DNA from: Parietichytrium sp. I65-24A
Taxonomy: Eukaryota; Sar; Bigyra; Thraustochytrida; Thraustochytriidae
Reading direction: 5' to 3'
Assembly (NCBI GenBank): GCA_012862575.1
Contig: BLSF01000004.1
Span: 1-64,000, forward strand
Length of the DNA: 64,000 nt
In this document: positions 43,233 to 51,786 of the stretch, in pieces
Position numbering within the stretch: the stretch's first letter is position 1
Layout: each line of letters starts with the position of its first letter
The notes under the pieces: generated by a model
Seen by the model: only the letters and a program-made list of their open reading frames with translations
Told to the model about the DNA's origin: nothing
The model's database searches: none
Program-made: the position numbers and the translations under genes

Positions 43233-45401
43233 TCAAGCCTTTTTGGTTTTGCGGTTCTTGTCCTGGGTACTGACAGCCTTTCTGTTGTTCTTCAAGCCCT
43301 TGTTCGCGTTCGCTTTACCTTTGTGGTTCTTCTTGGCGTTCACGCGGTGCTTGTTGCGATGGTTACTATCAATTTCCTCGCCAGCAGGAAGAGGCTCGGC
43401 GCCAAACTGGTTCGCGTCCGCATTCGACTTCATGTCCGCAGAAGTCAAGAGCCCTTGCTTGATCATAGCGGTGCAGCGATCACGCAGTTTTACGAGGTTT
43501 TCTTTTTGTGCCGCAGTGTGCTCAAAGCGCCAAGCCAGCCACAGCGCGAGATCGATGACGTGATACTTTCTTTCTAGCTCGCCAACATCACCTGCGGTCG
43601 TAGCTGCGTTGCGTACTGGGCGAAGCCTCACGCTTGGCAAATTGATTCGGCGTTCCACGTGCGCTGGGGAAGAGCCGTCATAGGCTGTGTAACTAGCGAA
43701 GAGCTCGTGGTAAAAAGGGTCCGCAAAGGAGCCTTCAATAATGTCAGCCGCAGACTTGGCGTGCTGCTGTGCGTAAAACTGATAAGCGCGTTTAGCGAAC
43801 TCATCATCCAAGTTGACTGGCGCGTCGCAGAGCGTCTGCAAAGTCTTGATATCAAGGGGAACCCCATCAAGCGCGTCTAAGCGCTCCAACCTTTCCTTGG
43901 AAAGGGCTACGACAAACGAGGACTTGGCTTGCTCTCCCTCTGCGGACTTGTCGGTCACCTGCCTCGTAGCATCCACTTCTTGCAGCACCCTACGATACGA
44001 GCGGTTGACCGCCCTTCCGACGACCTTGTCCGCTTGCTCTGCGATATCGACCCGGTGCTTGGCGATGGCGCGCGACTTTAGAGATTGCATCTCTTCCTCG
44101 GCAGAGTCCAGATATTCTTCGAACTTGGGTAGCGCTGCTTGCAAGGCGTCCACGAACACATTGTGGAACCGTGTGCGTAAAAATTCTTTGGGTGGGTAAA
44201 CGTACGCGGTTCCGACCTTGATTGGCGCGCTGATCGCGATCGCTTGCTTGATCACGGTATGGTCCTCTGCGTTCATTCCCGCAGCGTACCCAGTATCCGT
44301 ATCTGCGCGGCCAAATCGCCCGGCCCTGCCTGCGATCTGCTTGATCTCCCTCAAATTAAGCTTGCGCTCTCTCTTGCCGTCGTATTTGACCAGAGTCTGA
44401 AACAGCACTCTCTTGATGCTGAGGTTGAGCCCCATGCCGATGGCATCCGTGGCAACCAGTATGGGAAAGTCCTTGCCCTCGTTGAAGAGGATGGCTTGCT
44501 GCTTTCGAGTCTCCGGCGGAAGACTGCCGTACACGATGGCGCACTTGTGCTTGGTGAGCGTCTCGATCTGCTGCTTCATGGCGTACACCTGGCGCCTGGA
44601 GAACACCACCACAGCGTCACCGGGCTGCACTTTGGCCACTTCCGTCACCGGGTCGGGCGAGTGCGTGAGCGGCGACAGTCGCTGGTATCTGTTCACGTGC
44701 AGCTCATCGCCAGTGATCCTGCATATATGCTCAATCAGCTCCACCACGCCTTCCTCCCCACACAGATGAATCTCCTTGGCGCGCAGTCCCAGCAGCGCTC
44801 TGCTAAACGAATCGCCCCTGTCCTCGCTGGAGATCAGCTGTATCTCATCCACCACCGCGCAGTCATAATCCAGCTCCAAATCGCACATCTCCACCGTGCA
44901 GCTCGTCTTCCCGCTCCCATCCACGCGAACAGTTTCCTGCCCCGTCACCAAATTGCACGCCAGATCGTTCGACACCTGCCACGCCAGCAGCCTCAGCGGC
45001 GCGCAGTACAACCCCAACTCCGCAGCTCTCAGCCGCTGGATCGCCTGGTGCGTCTTCCCCGAGTTGGTGGGCCCCACGTGCAAATGGATCTCGCGCCGCT
45101 GTCTTCGCGCCTCTGGGAACCACAGGTGCGGCGTCTCCACGTCCACGCGCGAGAACGACGCCAGGGTACGCGCGCCCATGGCCATGCTCATTGCGCCCAT
45201 GGAGTCATCTTCGCCATACGTTTCCACCGTCTCCAAAGTCTCCACGTGACGCAGACGCGTGCCGCCGTCCCCCGCACCTGGGGCACCTGCCGAACCTGTT
45301 ATCGTGCGCGAGGACACCGCGCGAGCGAGAAGGGGGGTCCTCGCTGTGGGGAACGATTTGGCAAAGCCAGAGGCGCGCAGCAGCGAGAGGGAGCGCCGCA
45401 T
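43233..45401 (-). CDS. SUPV3L1: Mitochondrial SUV3-like ATP-dependent RNA helicase
   Basis: 722 residues from ATG 45401, intronless. The first 40 residues are Arg/Ser/Ala-rich (a mitochondrial presequence). The helicase core has Walker A GPTNSGKT (110-117), motif II VVDEIQ (183-188), the SUV3-typical YCAPLRLLA, motif V (LVATDAIGMGLNL) and motif VI QIAGRAGRFG. Residues about 440-640 include a SUV3 C-terminal helical domain, and the last about 35 residues are Lys/Asn-rich. SUV3 unwinds RNA in the mitochondrial degradosome with a 3'-exonuclease. Catalytic motifs are intact. The long basic tail is the only unusual point. Confidence 0.93.
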   Translation of the reverse strand: MRRSLSLLRASGFAKSFPTARTPLLARAVSSRTITGSAGAPGAGDGGTRLRHVETLETVETYGEDDSMGAMSMAMGARTLASFSRVDVETPHLWFPEARRQRREIHLHVGPTNSGKTHQAIQRLRAAELGLYCAPLRLLAWQVSNDLACNLVTGQETVRVDGSGKTSCTVEMCDLELDYDCAVVDEIQLISSEDRGDSFSRALLGLRAKEIHLCGEEGVVELIEHICRITGDELHVNRYQRLSPLTHSPDPVTEVAKVQPGDAVVVFSRRQVYAMKQQIETLTKHKCAIVYGSLPPETRKQQAILFNEGKDFPILVATDAIGMGLNLSIKRVLFQTLVKYDGKRERKLNLREIKQIAGRAGRFGRADTDTGYAAGMNAEDHTVIKQAIAISAPIKVGTAYVYPPKEFLRTRFHNVFVDALQAALPKFEEYLDSAEEEMQSLKSRAIAKHRVDIAEQADKVVGRAVNRSYRRVLQEVDATRQVTDKSAEGEQAKSSFVVALSKERLERLDALDGVPLDIKTLQTLCDAPVNLDDEFAKRAYQFYAQQHAKSAADIIEGSFADPFYHELFASYTAYDGSSPAHVERRINLPSVRLRPVRNAATTAGDVGELERKYHVIDLALWLAWRFEHTAAQKENLVKLRDRCTAMIKQGLLTSADMKSNADANQFGAEPLPAGEEIDSNHRNKHRVNAKKNHKGKANANKGLKNNRKAVSTQDKNRKTKKA

Positions 45402-45463
45402 TTATGTATGTATATATGTAGATATGTGTGTGTTTATGTATGTGTGTGTATGTATGTATGTAT
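45402..45463 (+). repeat. GTAT/GTGT microsatellite
   Basis: Alternating TATG/TGTG units directly upstream of the SUV3-like start codon, probably in its 5' leader. Confidence 0.85.
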
Positions 45464-46198
45464 GAAAGTGTACGCGCGGGGGGTGAGGAACGTTGCCGGA
45501 ACCGTCGCGCTCGCACTCCCTTCCTGTCTTGCCAATGAGGTAAAACTCTGCTAGTCGATGGCAGAACCCGAATATTGCATTGGGGATAGCGTTTGAAGTA
45601 GATAGAGACTTACCTGGGGAGAACCAGTGATACATGCACGTCGAGCGCAGCGTGCACGTATCGCGTAACTGGGGGTATTGATGTTACGGAGGATATTAGC
45701 CGTTATGTAACGGCAGCCGTTACGCAAGGTGAGACCATCAGCAATGGCGGGAAAGACTTTGTAAAGACAAACAAAACAGAAGACAACGAAAGACAAACAT
45801 AATTAAACAAAAGACAGCAAAACCAACAAAGACAACAAAACGAAACGAAACAAAACGAAAGACATAGACATATAAATGACAACAAAACAAAAAACAACAA
45901 AACAAATACAAACCAAACCAAATCAAATCTAAACTAAACTAAACTAAATACAACCACAACATCAAATGAATCCATTACAGAACAGCTTGGCGCTGACCGC
46001 GGGAAAGGGTATGTACGACAGGGTCCTCAAAAGAGCAGTGTACCGGTACTCGAGTACGCTTCCTGTTCGCAGTCAGTTGAGCGCTTGTTCTCCCCTGACC
46101 ATGGCACTGTAAGTGCAGAATTCAGAAAGGAGTGGCGTGTTCTTCTTGCTCCTGCCGCGGTTGCTGAAGCGAGTACTCAGTACATAGTGGTGAGACCG
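45402..46198. other. Divergent promoter region with GTAT and AC-rich repeats
   Basis: Between SUV3-like (minus) and DCC-like (plus) genes. 45402-45463 is a GTAT/GTGT microsatellite; 45761-45960 is almost free of G and T on the plus strand (A/C-rich). No gene. Confidence 0.65.
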
Positions 46199-46984
46199 AT
46201 GTGGCCGCGGAGTTTCGCAGCTGTTGACCTGCTGCTTGCAGTGGTCTTTTGCGCGCTTGGTGCACTTGTTGCGGTCTTCGATGCGGGGTTTTGGGCTTGC
46301 AGATGGTGCACAAGACGCCGGCCTACACAAGCGTTGGGCGAAGAACGCCACTGTGGTGCGAGAAGGATTGTGATCTTTGACGGCGTGTGCGTGATGTGCA
46401 ACCAGTTTACGCGATTTGTGGCAGCGAGGCTGGTGAACGGAGGCGAGGCCGTTAGATTCGTCGCTCTGCAGGACAGCAAGAGTGTTGGCGAGCTGCAAGA
46501 GGAATTTGCGTTCCGGCAGCGAGATGTGGAGGCGAGGTTGGCCTGCATTGACGGGTCCGACATTTGGTTTGGGGCGGGTAAGAGAACGACAATTTGACCG
46601 AACACAGAGATGCATTTAGAATGCTAACGCCAGGTTTGTTGTTGGGCAATGCCAAGATGCTGTAATGCAAATTGCCACGGTAAGTGAAACTCGTTCATTC
46701 TACATTTATACATCGCCTACGTATAAAGTTTTGTAAAGTGGGGCATGAAAGTCTGAGCTTAACCTTGTCCCGCCTGGGTTTCTTTCTGTTTGACCGATAT
46801 AAACCGATTGCAGTGGTGTGGTCCCCCGTACCCAATGTTCCGGGTGTTAGGCAGCATTGTGCCAAAGCCCTTGCGAGACAAAATTTATGACACCGTGGCG
46901 AGCAACAGGTACAGGTGGTTCGGCATTCAGTCGTTAGTTCTGGGAGACACACCCGTGTGTGAATCTTGTCTCAAGGAAAGTTGA
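46199..46984 (+). CDS. DCC-family (DUF393) thiol-disulfide protein, three exons with a 23-nt microexon
   Basis: Exons 46199-46577, 46657-46679 and 46814-46984; introns of 79 and 134 bp (GTAAGA...CCAAG, GTAAGT...TGCAG). The total is 573 nt, 190 residues, frame closed. The start is the first in-frame ATG. A membrane segment lies at residues 9-31, then FDGVCVMC with the redox-type pair Cys64 and Cys67, the DCC signature. VRFVALQDSKS follows, as in plant and bacterial DCC proteins. The 23-nt exon codes DAVMQIAT, the conserved DAV helix, so the family itself supports the microexon. The C-terminus has RVLGSIVPKPLRD, also family-like. Redox role inferred. Its stop is 18 bp from that of the next gene. 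Confidence 0.8.
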
Positions 46985-47002
46985 TCAAAACATGATTTTC
47001 TC

Positions 47003-47941
47003 TTAAACTTTCCAGTCAGTAATTACAAATTGTGTGACCAAATCCAAGAGGAGAAAGGCGGCCATTCCAGCAGCAAAAGAGCTCTCCATTGTCTTTCGCA
47101 AAGACCAATTGGTGGACTTGGTCTCGTCCATGGCGTACACCATGGGAAAACTCGCCACAAAATAGCACGCATAGCAAGGAGCGCCCCACTTGAGAGCCCA
47201 GTCAAGGTCTCTGTACGTGAACTGGTCCTTGATGGTATCCATTGTGGTTCCATAGATTTCGCCCCACGAAAACAACCATGCCGCAAAGCAGGTTGAAAAT
47301 ACATTGGCGATCAAGGGCATATCGCGAAACAGAGGTGCAGTTCGGATCGCTCGAATGAAAATGACAGAGCATGTGTGATATGTCATGAAGAAGTACCACG
47401 CGTGGACGTACATCATGATTGGGACCACCTGTTTTCCAGACCCAACAAGCTCCGAATCTAAATTCCACGAGAGGTGAGGGAAATTATACACCATCCCCAG
47501 CACATCGAAAAAGTACTCGGTAAAGAAGTAAGACGCCAAAAATGAAAAGTTCCAGATCCAAACGGAGAATTTGAACCAATAGGTCTCGTACCAGGGCTTG
47601 GACGATGGGCACCACACCATCGGAACGATCAAGTTCGGCAAGGCCACCAGGATCGTGACAGCCATGTTTCCCACATCCCCGACCACCAGGTGGTATCCCG
47701 AGGCCGTCCACAGCACAAACAGCAGCGGCCACACCGGTGAGTATGCAAGGAAGCACTTTTCCGCCCACGCCTTTTCTTCATTCTCCGAAAACAGTCTCCA
47801 GCATTTACCCCCGTCCCACTTTCCCGCTTGCTTCCTGCCGACCTCGGCTACTCGCCCATCCTTCTCCTTCTTCGCACCACCGCCTCCTCCCAGGTCAAAC
47901 TTGACCTCCTTCCGCTGGGCCTTGCTCGTGCGGAGAGCCAT
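47003..47941 (-). CDS. CPI1: Cycloeucalenol cycloisomerase (cyclopropyl sterol isomerase)
   Basis: 312 residues from ATG 47941 (an in-frame TTG 33 bases upstream is not used). After a Gly/Lys-rich N-terminus come about five to six membrane segments. The family pattern is clear: YWFKFSVWIWNFSFLASYFFTEYFFDVLG, here only partly quoted as SYFFTEYFFDVLG, then MVYNFPHLSWNL, and near the end APCYACYFVASFPMVYAMDE. The enzyme opens the 9,19-cyclopropane ring of cycloeucalenol to obtusifoliol in sterol synthesis from cycloartenol, at the ER membrane. It is found in plants, algae and several protists, not in animals or yeast. Length is slightly over the plant enzyme (280), due to the N-terminus. Confidence 0.9.
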   Translation of the reverse strand: MALRTSKAQRKEVKFDLGGGGGAKKEKDGRVAEVGRKQAGKWDGGKCWRLFSENEEKAWAEKCFLAYSPVWPLLFVLWTASGYHLVVGDVGNMAVTILVALPNLIVPMVWCPSSKPWYETYWFKFSVWIWNFSFLASYFFTEYFFDVLGMVYNFPHLSWNLDSELVGSGKQVVPIMMYVHAWYFFMTYHTCSVIFIRAIRTAPLFRDMPLIANVFSTCFAAWLFSWGEIYGTTMDTIKDQFTYRDLDWALKWGAPCYACYFVASFPMVYAMDETKSTNWSLRKTMESSFAAGMAAFLLLDLVTQFVITDWKV

Positions 47942-48521
47942 TCTGAGTGCGTTTCGTATGATCCAAAAAGCCAAAGAGGCGCCTGATCGCGCGGTCCACG
48001 TTTCCCTCCACGCCGGCCCCTAATTCCGGGCGGCTCGACTCTCTCGACTCTCGCGACTCACCAAAACTTGAGCCAAAGTTCGAGCCATTTTACCGCCAAA
48101 ATCAACTCGAGCTACTCGATCGCGCCATCATCCCTATCATTCTTATTGTGAACATCTCTGTTCATCTTCATTATCTTCATAATGAATATGAACTACTCAT
48201 GAGTAGACTTAGCAGACTGGTGTTCGACACTTGTGACTCTTGTGACATCTTCTGACACACTTCTGACACTATGCGAACTATGCGAACAATCCGAACGAAG
48301 AGGACGAGCGGGCGTCACACTGCATCTCACGTGACGCGAAACGACACCGAGTCACCGTAAAGTGAATAGATGTAAATAGTGTAAAATGTGCATGTTGTAT
48401 GTTGTAGATGGTATGTTGCGATTGTTGTGCATGCTTTCCAGCGATTTGCAATGAGTTGCGACTTGGCTTGTGGAATACGAGACCAGGAAGCGAAGAAAGG
48501 ACGCGGAAAGTGCCGGCGAAG
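47942..48521. other. Divergent promoter region
   Basis: Between CPI1 (minus) and the small gene at 48522 (plus). No motif recognised. Confidence 0.55.
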
Positions 48522-48830
48522 ATGCAGCACGAGCAGGCGGTGCGGCCCGCGGGGATCGAGGCGCTGCAGAGTGGCGCTCATATTGGCCAGGAGGGGCAGG
48601 CCGGCGCTGCGAAGCCCTCGGCAGCTGGCGCCTGCGCCCAGAAGAAGAGTGGGGCCAAAGTGAGCAGAGCGCGCCAGATTGACATGGAAGAGGTTCTGGA
48701 TAATTTGCTGGATGAGAGTGAGACGAATGGCTGCAGCAGGAAGGCCCTGCCCGCGCCTGTGCCCCTCGGGATGATGATCGATGTGCTCGTGGACATTTGG
48801 GAGGCAGAAGGGCTCTATGACAATGTGTGA
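48522..48830 (+). CDS. Small protein of unknown function
   Basis: 102 residues. ATG 48522 is chosen because the frame upstream of it is not otherwise conserved-looking. The first half is Ala/Gly/Gln-rich and likely disordered; the second half is a helical, acidic segment (QIDMEEVLDNLLDESE, then PVPLGMMIDVLVDIWEAEGLYD). No signal peptide or membrane segment. Not recognised. An N-terminally longer form from a TTG is unlikely. Composition differs from the flanking non-coding DNA, which supports it as real. Confidence 0.5.
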   Translation: MQHEQAVRPAGIEALQSGAHIGQEGQAGAAKPSAAGACAQKKSGAKVSRARQIDMEEVLDNLLDESETNGCSRKALPAPVPLGMMIDVLVDIWEAEGLYDNV

Positions 48831-49850
48831 TCGTGGAAGAGACTGAGGTCTCCTGTGGTGCTACAGTCGCCACGGACGGACTCCTTTTGGAGGTCCAGTA
48901 TTGCAGAGCTTTGTTTTTCGAACCGGCGCCGACCGATAATTGGCGAGGGAGAGATTAAAGAGTAGACGCCTTGGCAGCCGAGAACCATCTTGTCCTGTTA
49001 AAAATTCTCTTGGCAGTTCAGTCTCAATGCTAAAGCCTTGGCAGAATAACTATTGTTGAGCTCATCGTCTAAGCTCAACCGAAATTAGAATTTGTTTTTG
49101 CGAGACGGTAAAACAAGGCGATCAAAATTATCTTCCACCCAATTATTTTCCACCCAATTATTCCCCTCGTATCTGCCCACAACAGCCAATGGCCTTGGCC
49201 AGCAATTTGAGTTCAGTCTAACCTTATTCGTGGCGAGGCTTGAAGCGACTCAACATGATTGAATGTCCCTAAACCAATCGGCGCCTCGGTCCAGAAGAGG
49301 GCAAACGAGCGCAAAGAACATCAGAGCATCACGCGCACGAAATTGAAGACTGACAAGCTCCACTAAACACAACAACAACACGGGCAAGTACGATGCGGTT
49401 CCAAGCTGAGGATTCCAACTGTGGAGACTTTGACGGACGAGGTCGATCACGTACCCACGAAAGACCGATCGGCTGGCCCATTCGATGGACCACATAATCT
49501 CCCACCTCAATCTCCTTCTCGGGCTATTAATCAACAATCACATCTCCGAATCCTGAGACATCGGCGATGTGGACTCACCATCACAAACGTTTCGCTTGCC
49601 AACTCCAACTCCGGACGAGTCGTAGACCCAGCGACTACATCATCCGCTACCGCTAACAGCTGGGTCTCGTTGAAATACAAGCTCGAACTTGCCTGACAAG
49701 TTTTGGAGATCGAAGCAGGGAGCGCAAGGCGCGATAGGCGATGTATGTGCGGAGAAGTACGTACAATTGGCGCGAGCTCGTTAAAGCGTGTTGCGGCGGC
49801 GCAGTGCCGGGTCTACTTGTCTGCTGTAGAAACTGGTTGGTCGGAAGAAG
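48831..49850. other. Intergenic, no gene seen
   Basis: Contains short frames without motifs, the likely terminator region of the small gene and the promoter of the gene at 49851. Confidence 0.55.
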
Positions 49851-50786
49851 ATGCCACTCTCCAAGAGAGCGCAAGGGATGCAGTTTGAGCCGCACCGGAA
49901 GCAGCTCAACGTACCGTGGACGATGAACATGAGCGCAGGTTGCCAGGACGCATCGGACCTCTTTCTAGACACTCGGCATGGCAGAGTGCCTTTTGCACAC
50001 CCACTGTTCTTGGCGACGACTGCAGAGTTGCTCTGCACATTCACGGCCATCAAAAACGCAGGGGTAACTCCTGAAGAAATGGGCCGTTTTGCGTTTGTCC
50101 ATCATGTGTGCGACTTCTCCCTCGAGCGCCTGTTGCGAGCGGACGAGACCGTGACCAGCAGCGCGCGCATTTGCAAGGTGCAACAAAGGCGGAATGGGGT
50201 CCACATTGGCGTAAGGATTGACCACGTCGACAAATCCGGGGCAAGCGTCTCTCACGGCTATTTTGGGGGGATTTTCCTCGGGATGACAGGTGCAGAGCAG
50301 ACCGCGGCGTACCCGCCGGCTTGGGAGCCCGAGGTGATTGCTGTGCGACCTGGAATGAGGCTGACCCGCCTTGTGACCATCAACGTGCCAGCAACTGCTG
50401 CACATGTCTGGGATGCCTGCGTGCACAACCCGTTTGATTCGACGAATCCTGCAGCAGCAGTCAATGTCCATACGAATGTCGGTCTTGCAACAAAGGTGGG
50501 CCTCCCAGCTCGAACTATGAACGGCATGGCCATCCTCGGTATTACGCTTTCTAGAATATCTCGAGAATGCATCGAGGGGAGATCGGACCGCATTCGCAGG
50601 GTGTCGTGCACCTTCTCCAGTCCTGTATATCTAAACGAAGAAGACGTTGAACTGCAGCTCCACCTGCCCAGCGAGCCCTTTGAGGATAAAATCTTCTTCC
50701 AAGTTAGCTCTGCTGACGGAAACATGGCTATTAAGCACGGCGTTGTTTTCTTGCGTCAGCCTCTCGCAGGCTCTTCCAACCTGTAA
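49851..50786 (+). CDS. Hot-dog fold, MaoC-like hydratase family protein
   Basis: 311 residues from ATG 49851, intronless. Two hot-dog-like halves: residues about 55-160 (RICKVQQRRNGVHIGVRIDHV, a typical central strand-turn) and about 165-305. The second half has VNVHTNVGLATKVGLPARTMNGMAILG, the MaoC/hydratase-2 motif (N/D-P-x-H-x-x-x-x-A-x-x-x-G-L-x-x-x-x-x-H/N-G), so the enzyme probably acts on enoyl-thioesters. The usual Asp and final His are replaced (Asn/Ala before His; Asn in MNG), so activity may be altered. The C-terminus is SNL, a non-canonical PTS1 possibility, which would suit peroxisomal fatty-acid metabolism. Confidence 0.7.
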   Translation: MPLSKRAQGMQFEPHRKQLNVPWTMNMSAGCQDASDLFLDTRHGRVPFAHPLFLATTAELLCTFTAIKNAGVTPEEMGRFAFVHHVCDFSLERLLRADETVTSSARICKVQQRRNGVHIGVRIDHVDKSGASVSHGYFGGIFLGMTGAEQTAAYPPAWEPEVIAVRPGMRLTRLVTINVPATAAHVWDACVHNPFDSTNPAAAVNVHTNVGLATKVGLPARTMNGMAILGITLSRISRECIEGRSDRIRRVSCTFSSPVYLNEEDVELQLHLPSEPFEDKIFFQVSSADGNMAIKHGVVFLRQPLAGSSNL

Positions 50787-51786
50787 TCACTGTGCATCAT
50801 ACCACCAACGCGTCCATCTTCCGGTCTCGCTCTTCTGTCTTCTGTCTTCTCTCTACTCTCTGCTCTGCATCCCAACCACCCTCCCGATCGCGCATCGAAC
50901 GACCAGCGCATCCATCTCTCCACAATCTAACCGACCCAATCGAGCAAGAAGAGACCCTCTGCACATCGAACGACCGGTGCATTTCCATCTCTTGATCCTG
51001 CTCCAACCTCCCCGTTCCGGCCAGGCCATTTCCACGCACCTCTTCACCATCAAAACCAAAACGCTTTGTAGAATATATTTAGTTTAGAAAAGCAATCTTT
51101 TCCATCATCTCTGAGACATGTTTTCAATCAATGTTCTGTTCAATGAACATTGACAGTGAATGTGTAATTTTCCCATTCTGTGCAATTCACCAACTCCTAC
51201 CCCTTCTCTAACCCCTTCCTACGCCACGTCTACGACCCTCTCCACTACCTCTTAAGCCTCTAAATTTCGAGCCAACCTGCGAAAAACGCACACTGGTGTG
51301 TCCTCGCTCCTCTGTGCGCGCACCCCCCTCCTAGTGCGCCCTGCTGAGTTCTATAGTTTTGGCTATGAAAGCGCCGGGACGCGCGTAGGAAGAAGGTTGG
51401 CCGGTGGAAGGGACAAGTTCAAGTTGGGCGTCGGGTTGGAAGCAGGAGAAGGACTTGGACTACTTTTAACTAAACTACTTGGACGTTGCTCGTTGGAAAC
51501 AAAGAGCGAGCGGTGAGAGAGAGATAGAGAGAGAGGAAGGAGCCAATTTGCTTGAAAGTGCGGAGGTCTTTGTTGGATTATCGCGCGTGTGTGCTTTGTG
51601 TTGTGTGCTGTGTGTATGTATTCGTACGGGCGCATACTCTCACTGAAAAAAGGATTGCGGGCCAGGGCTGGGCTTGTGTTGTTTGTTTGTTTGGGAATCA
51701 AAGGAAGAAGGTGAAGAGAGCGATTTAAGCTTTTATCGGGGCCGTCAAGGGTTCTGCGAGGTGCGAAAGTATCGACACGCCAACGG
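50787..51786. other. Intergenic, no gene seen
   Basis: Between two plus genes. Pyrimidine-rich at 50820-50870; GA-rich at about 51510-51540. No motif found. Confidence 0.6.

Noticed and set aside
44244-45554. 436-codon open frame on plus strand
   Set aside because: It is antisense to the SUV3-like helicase and has a biased composition that mirrors it; no motif.
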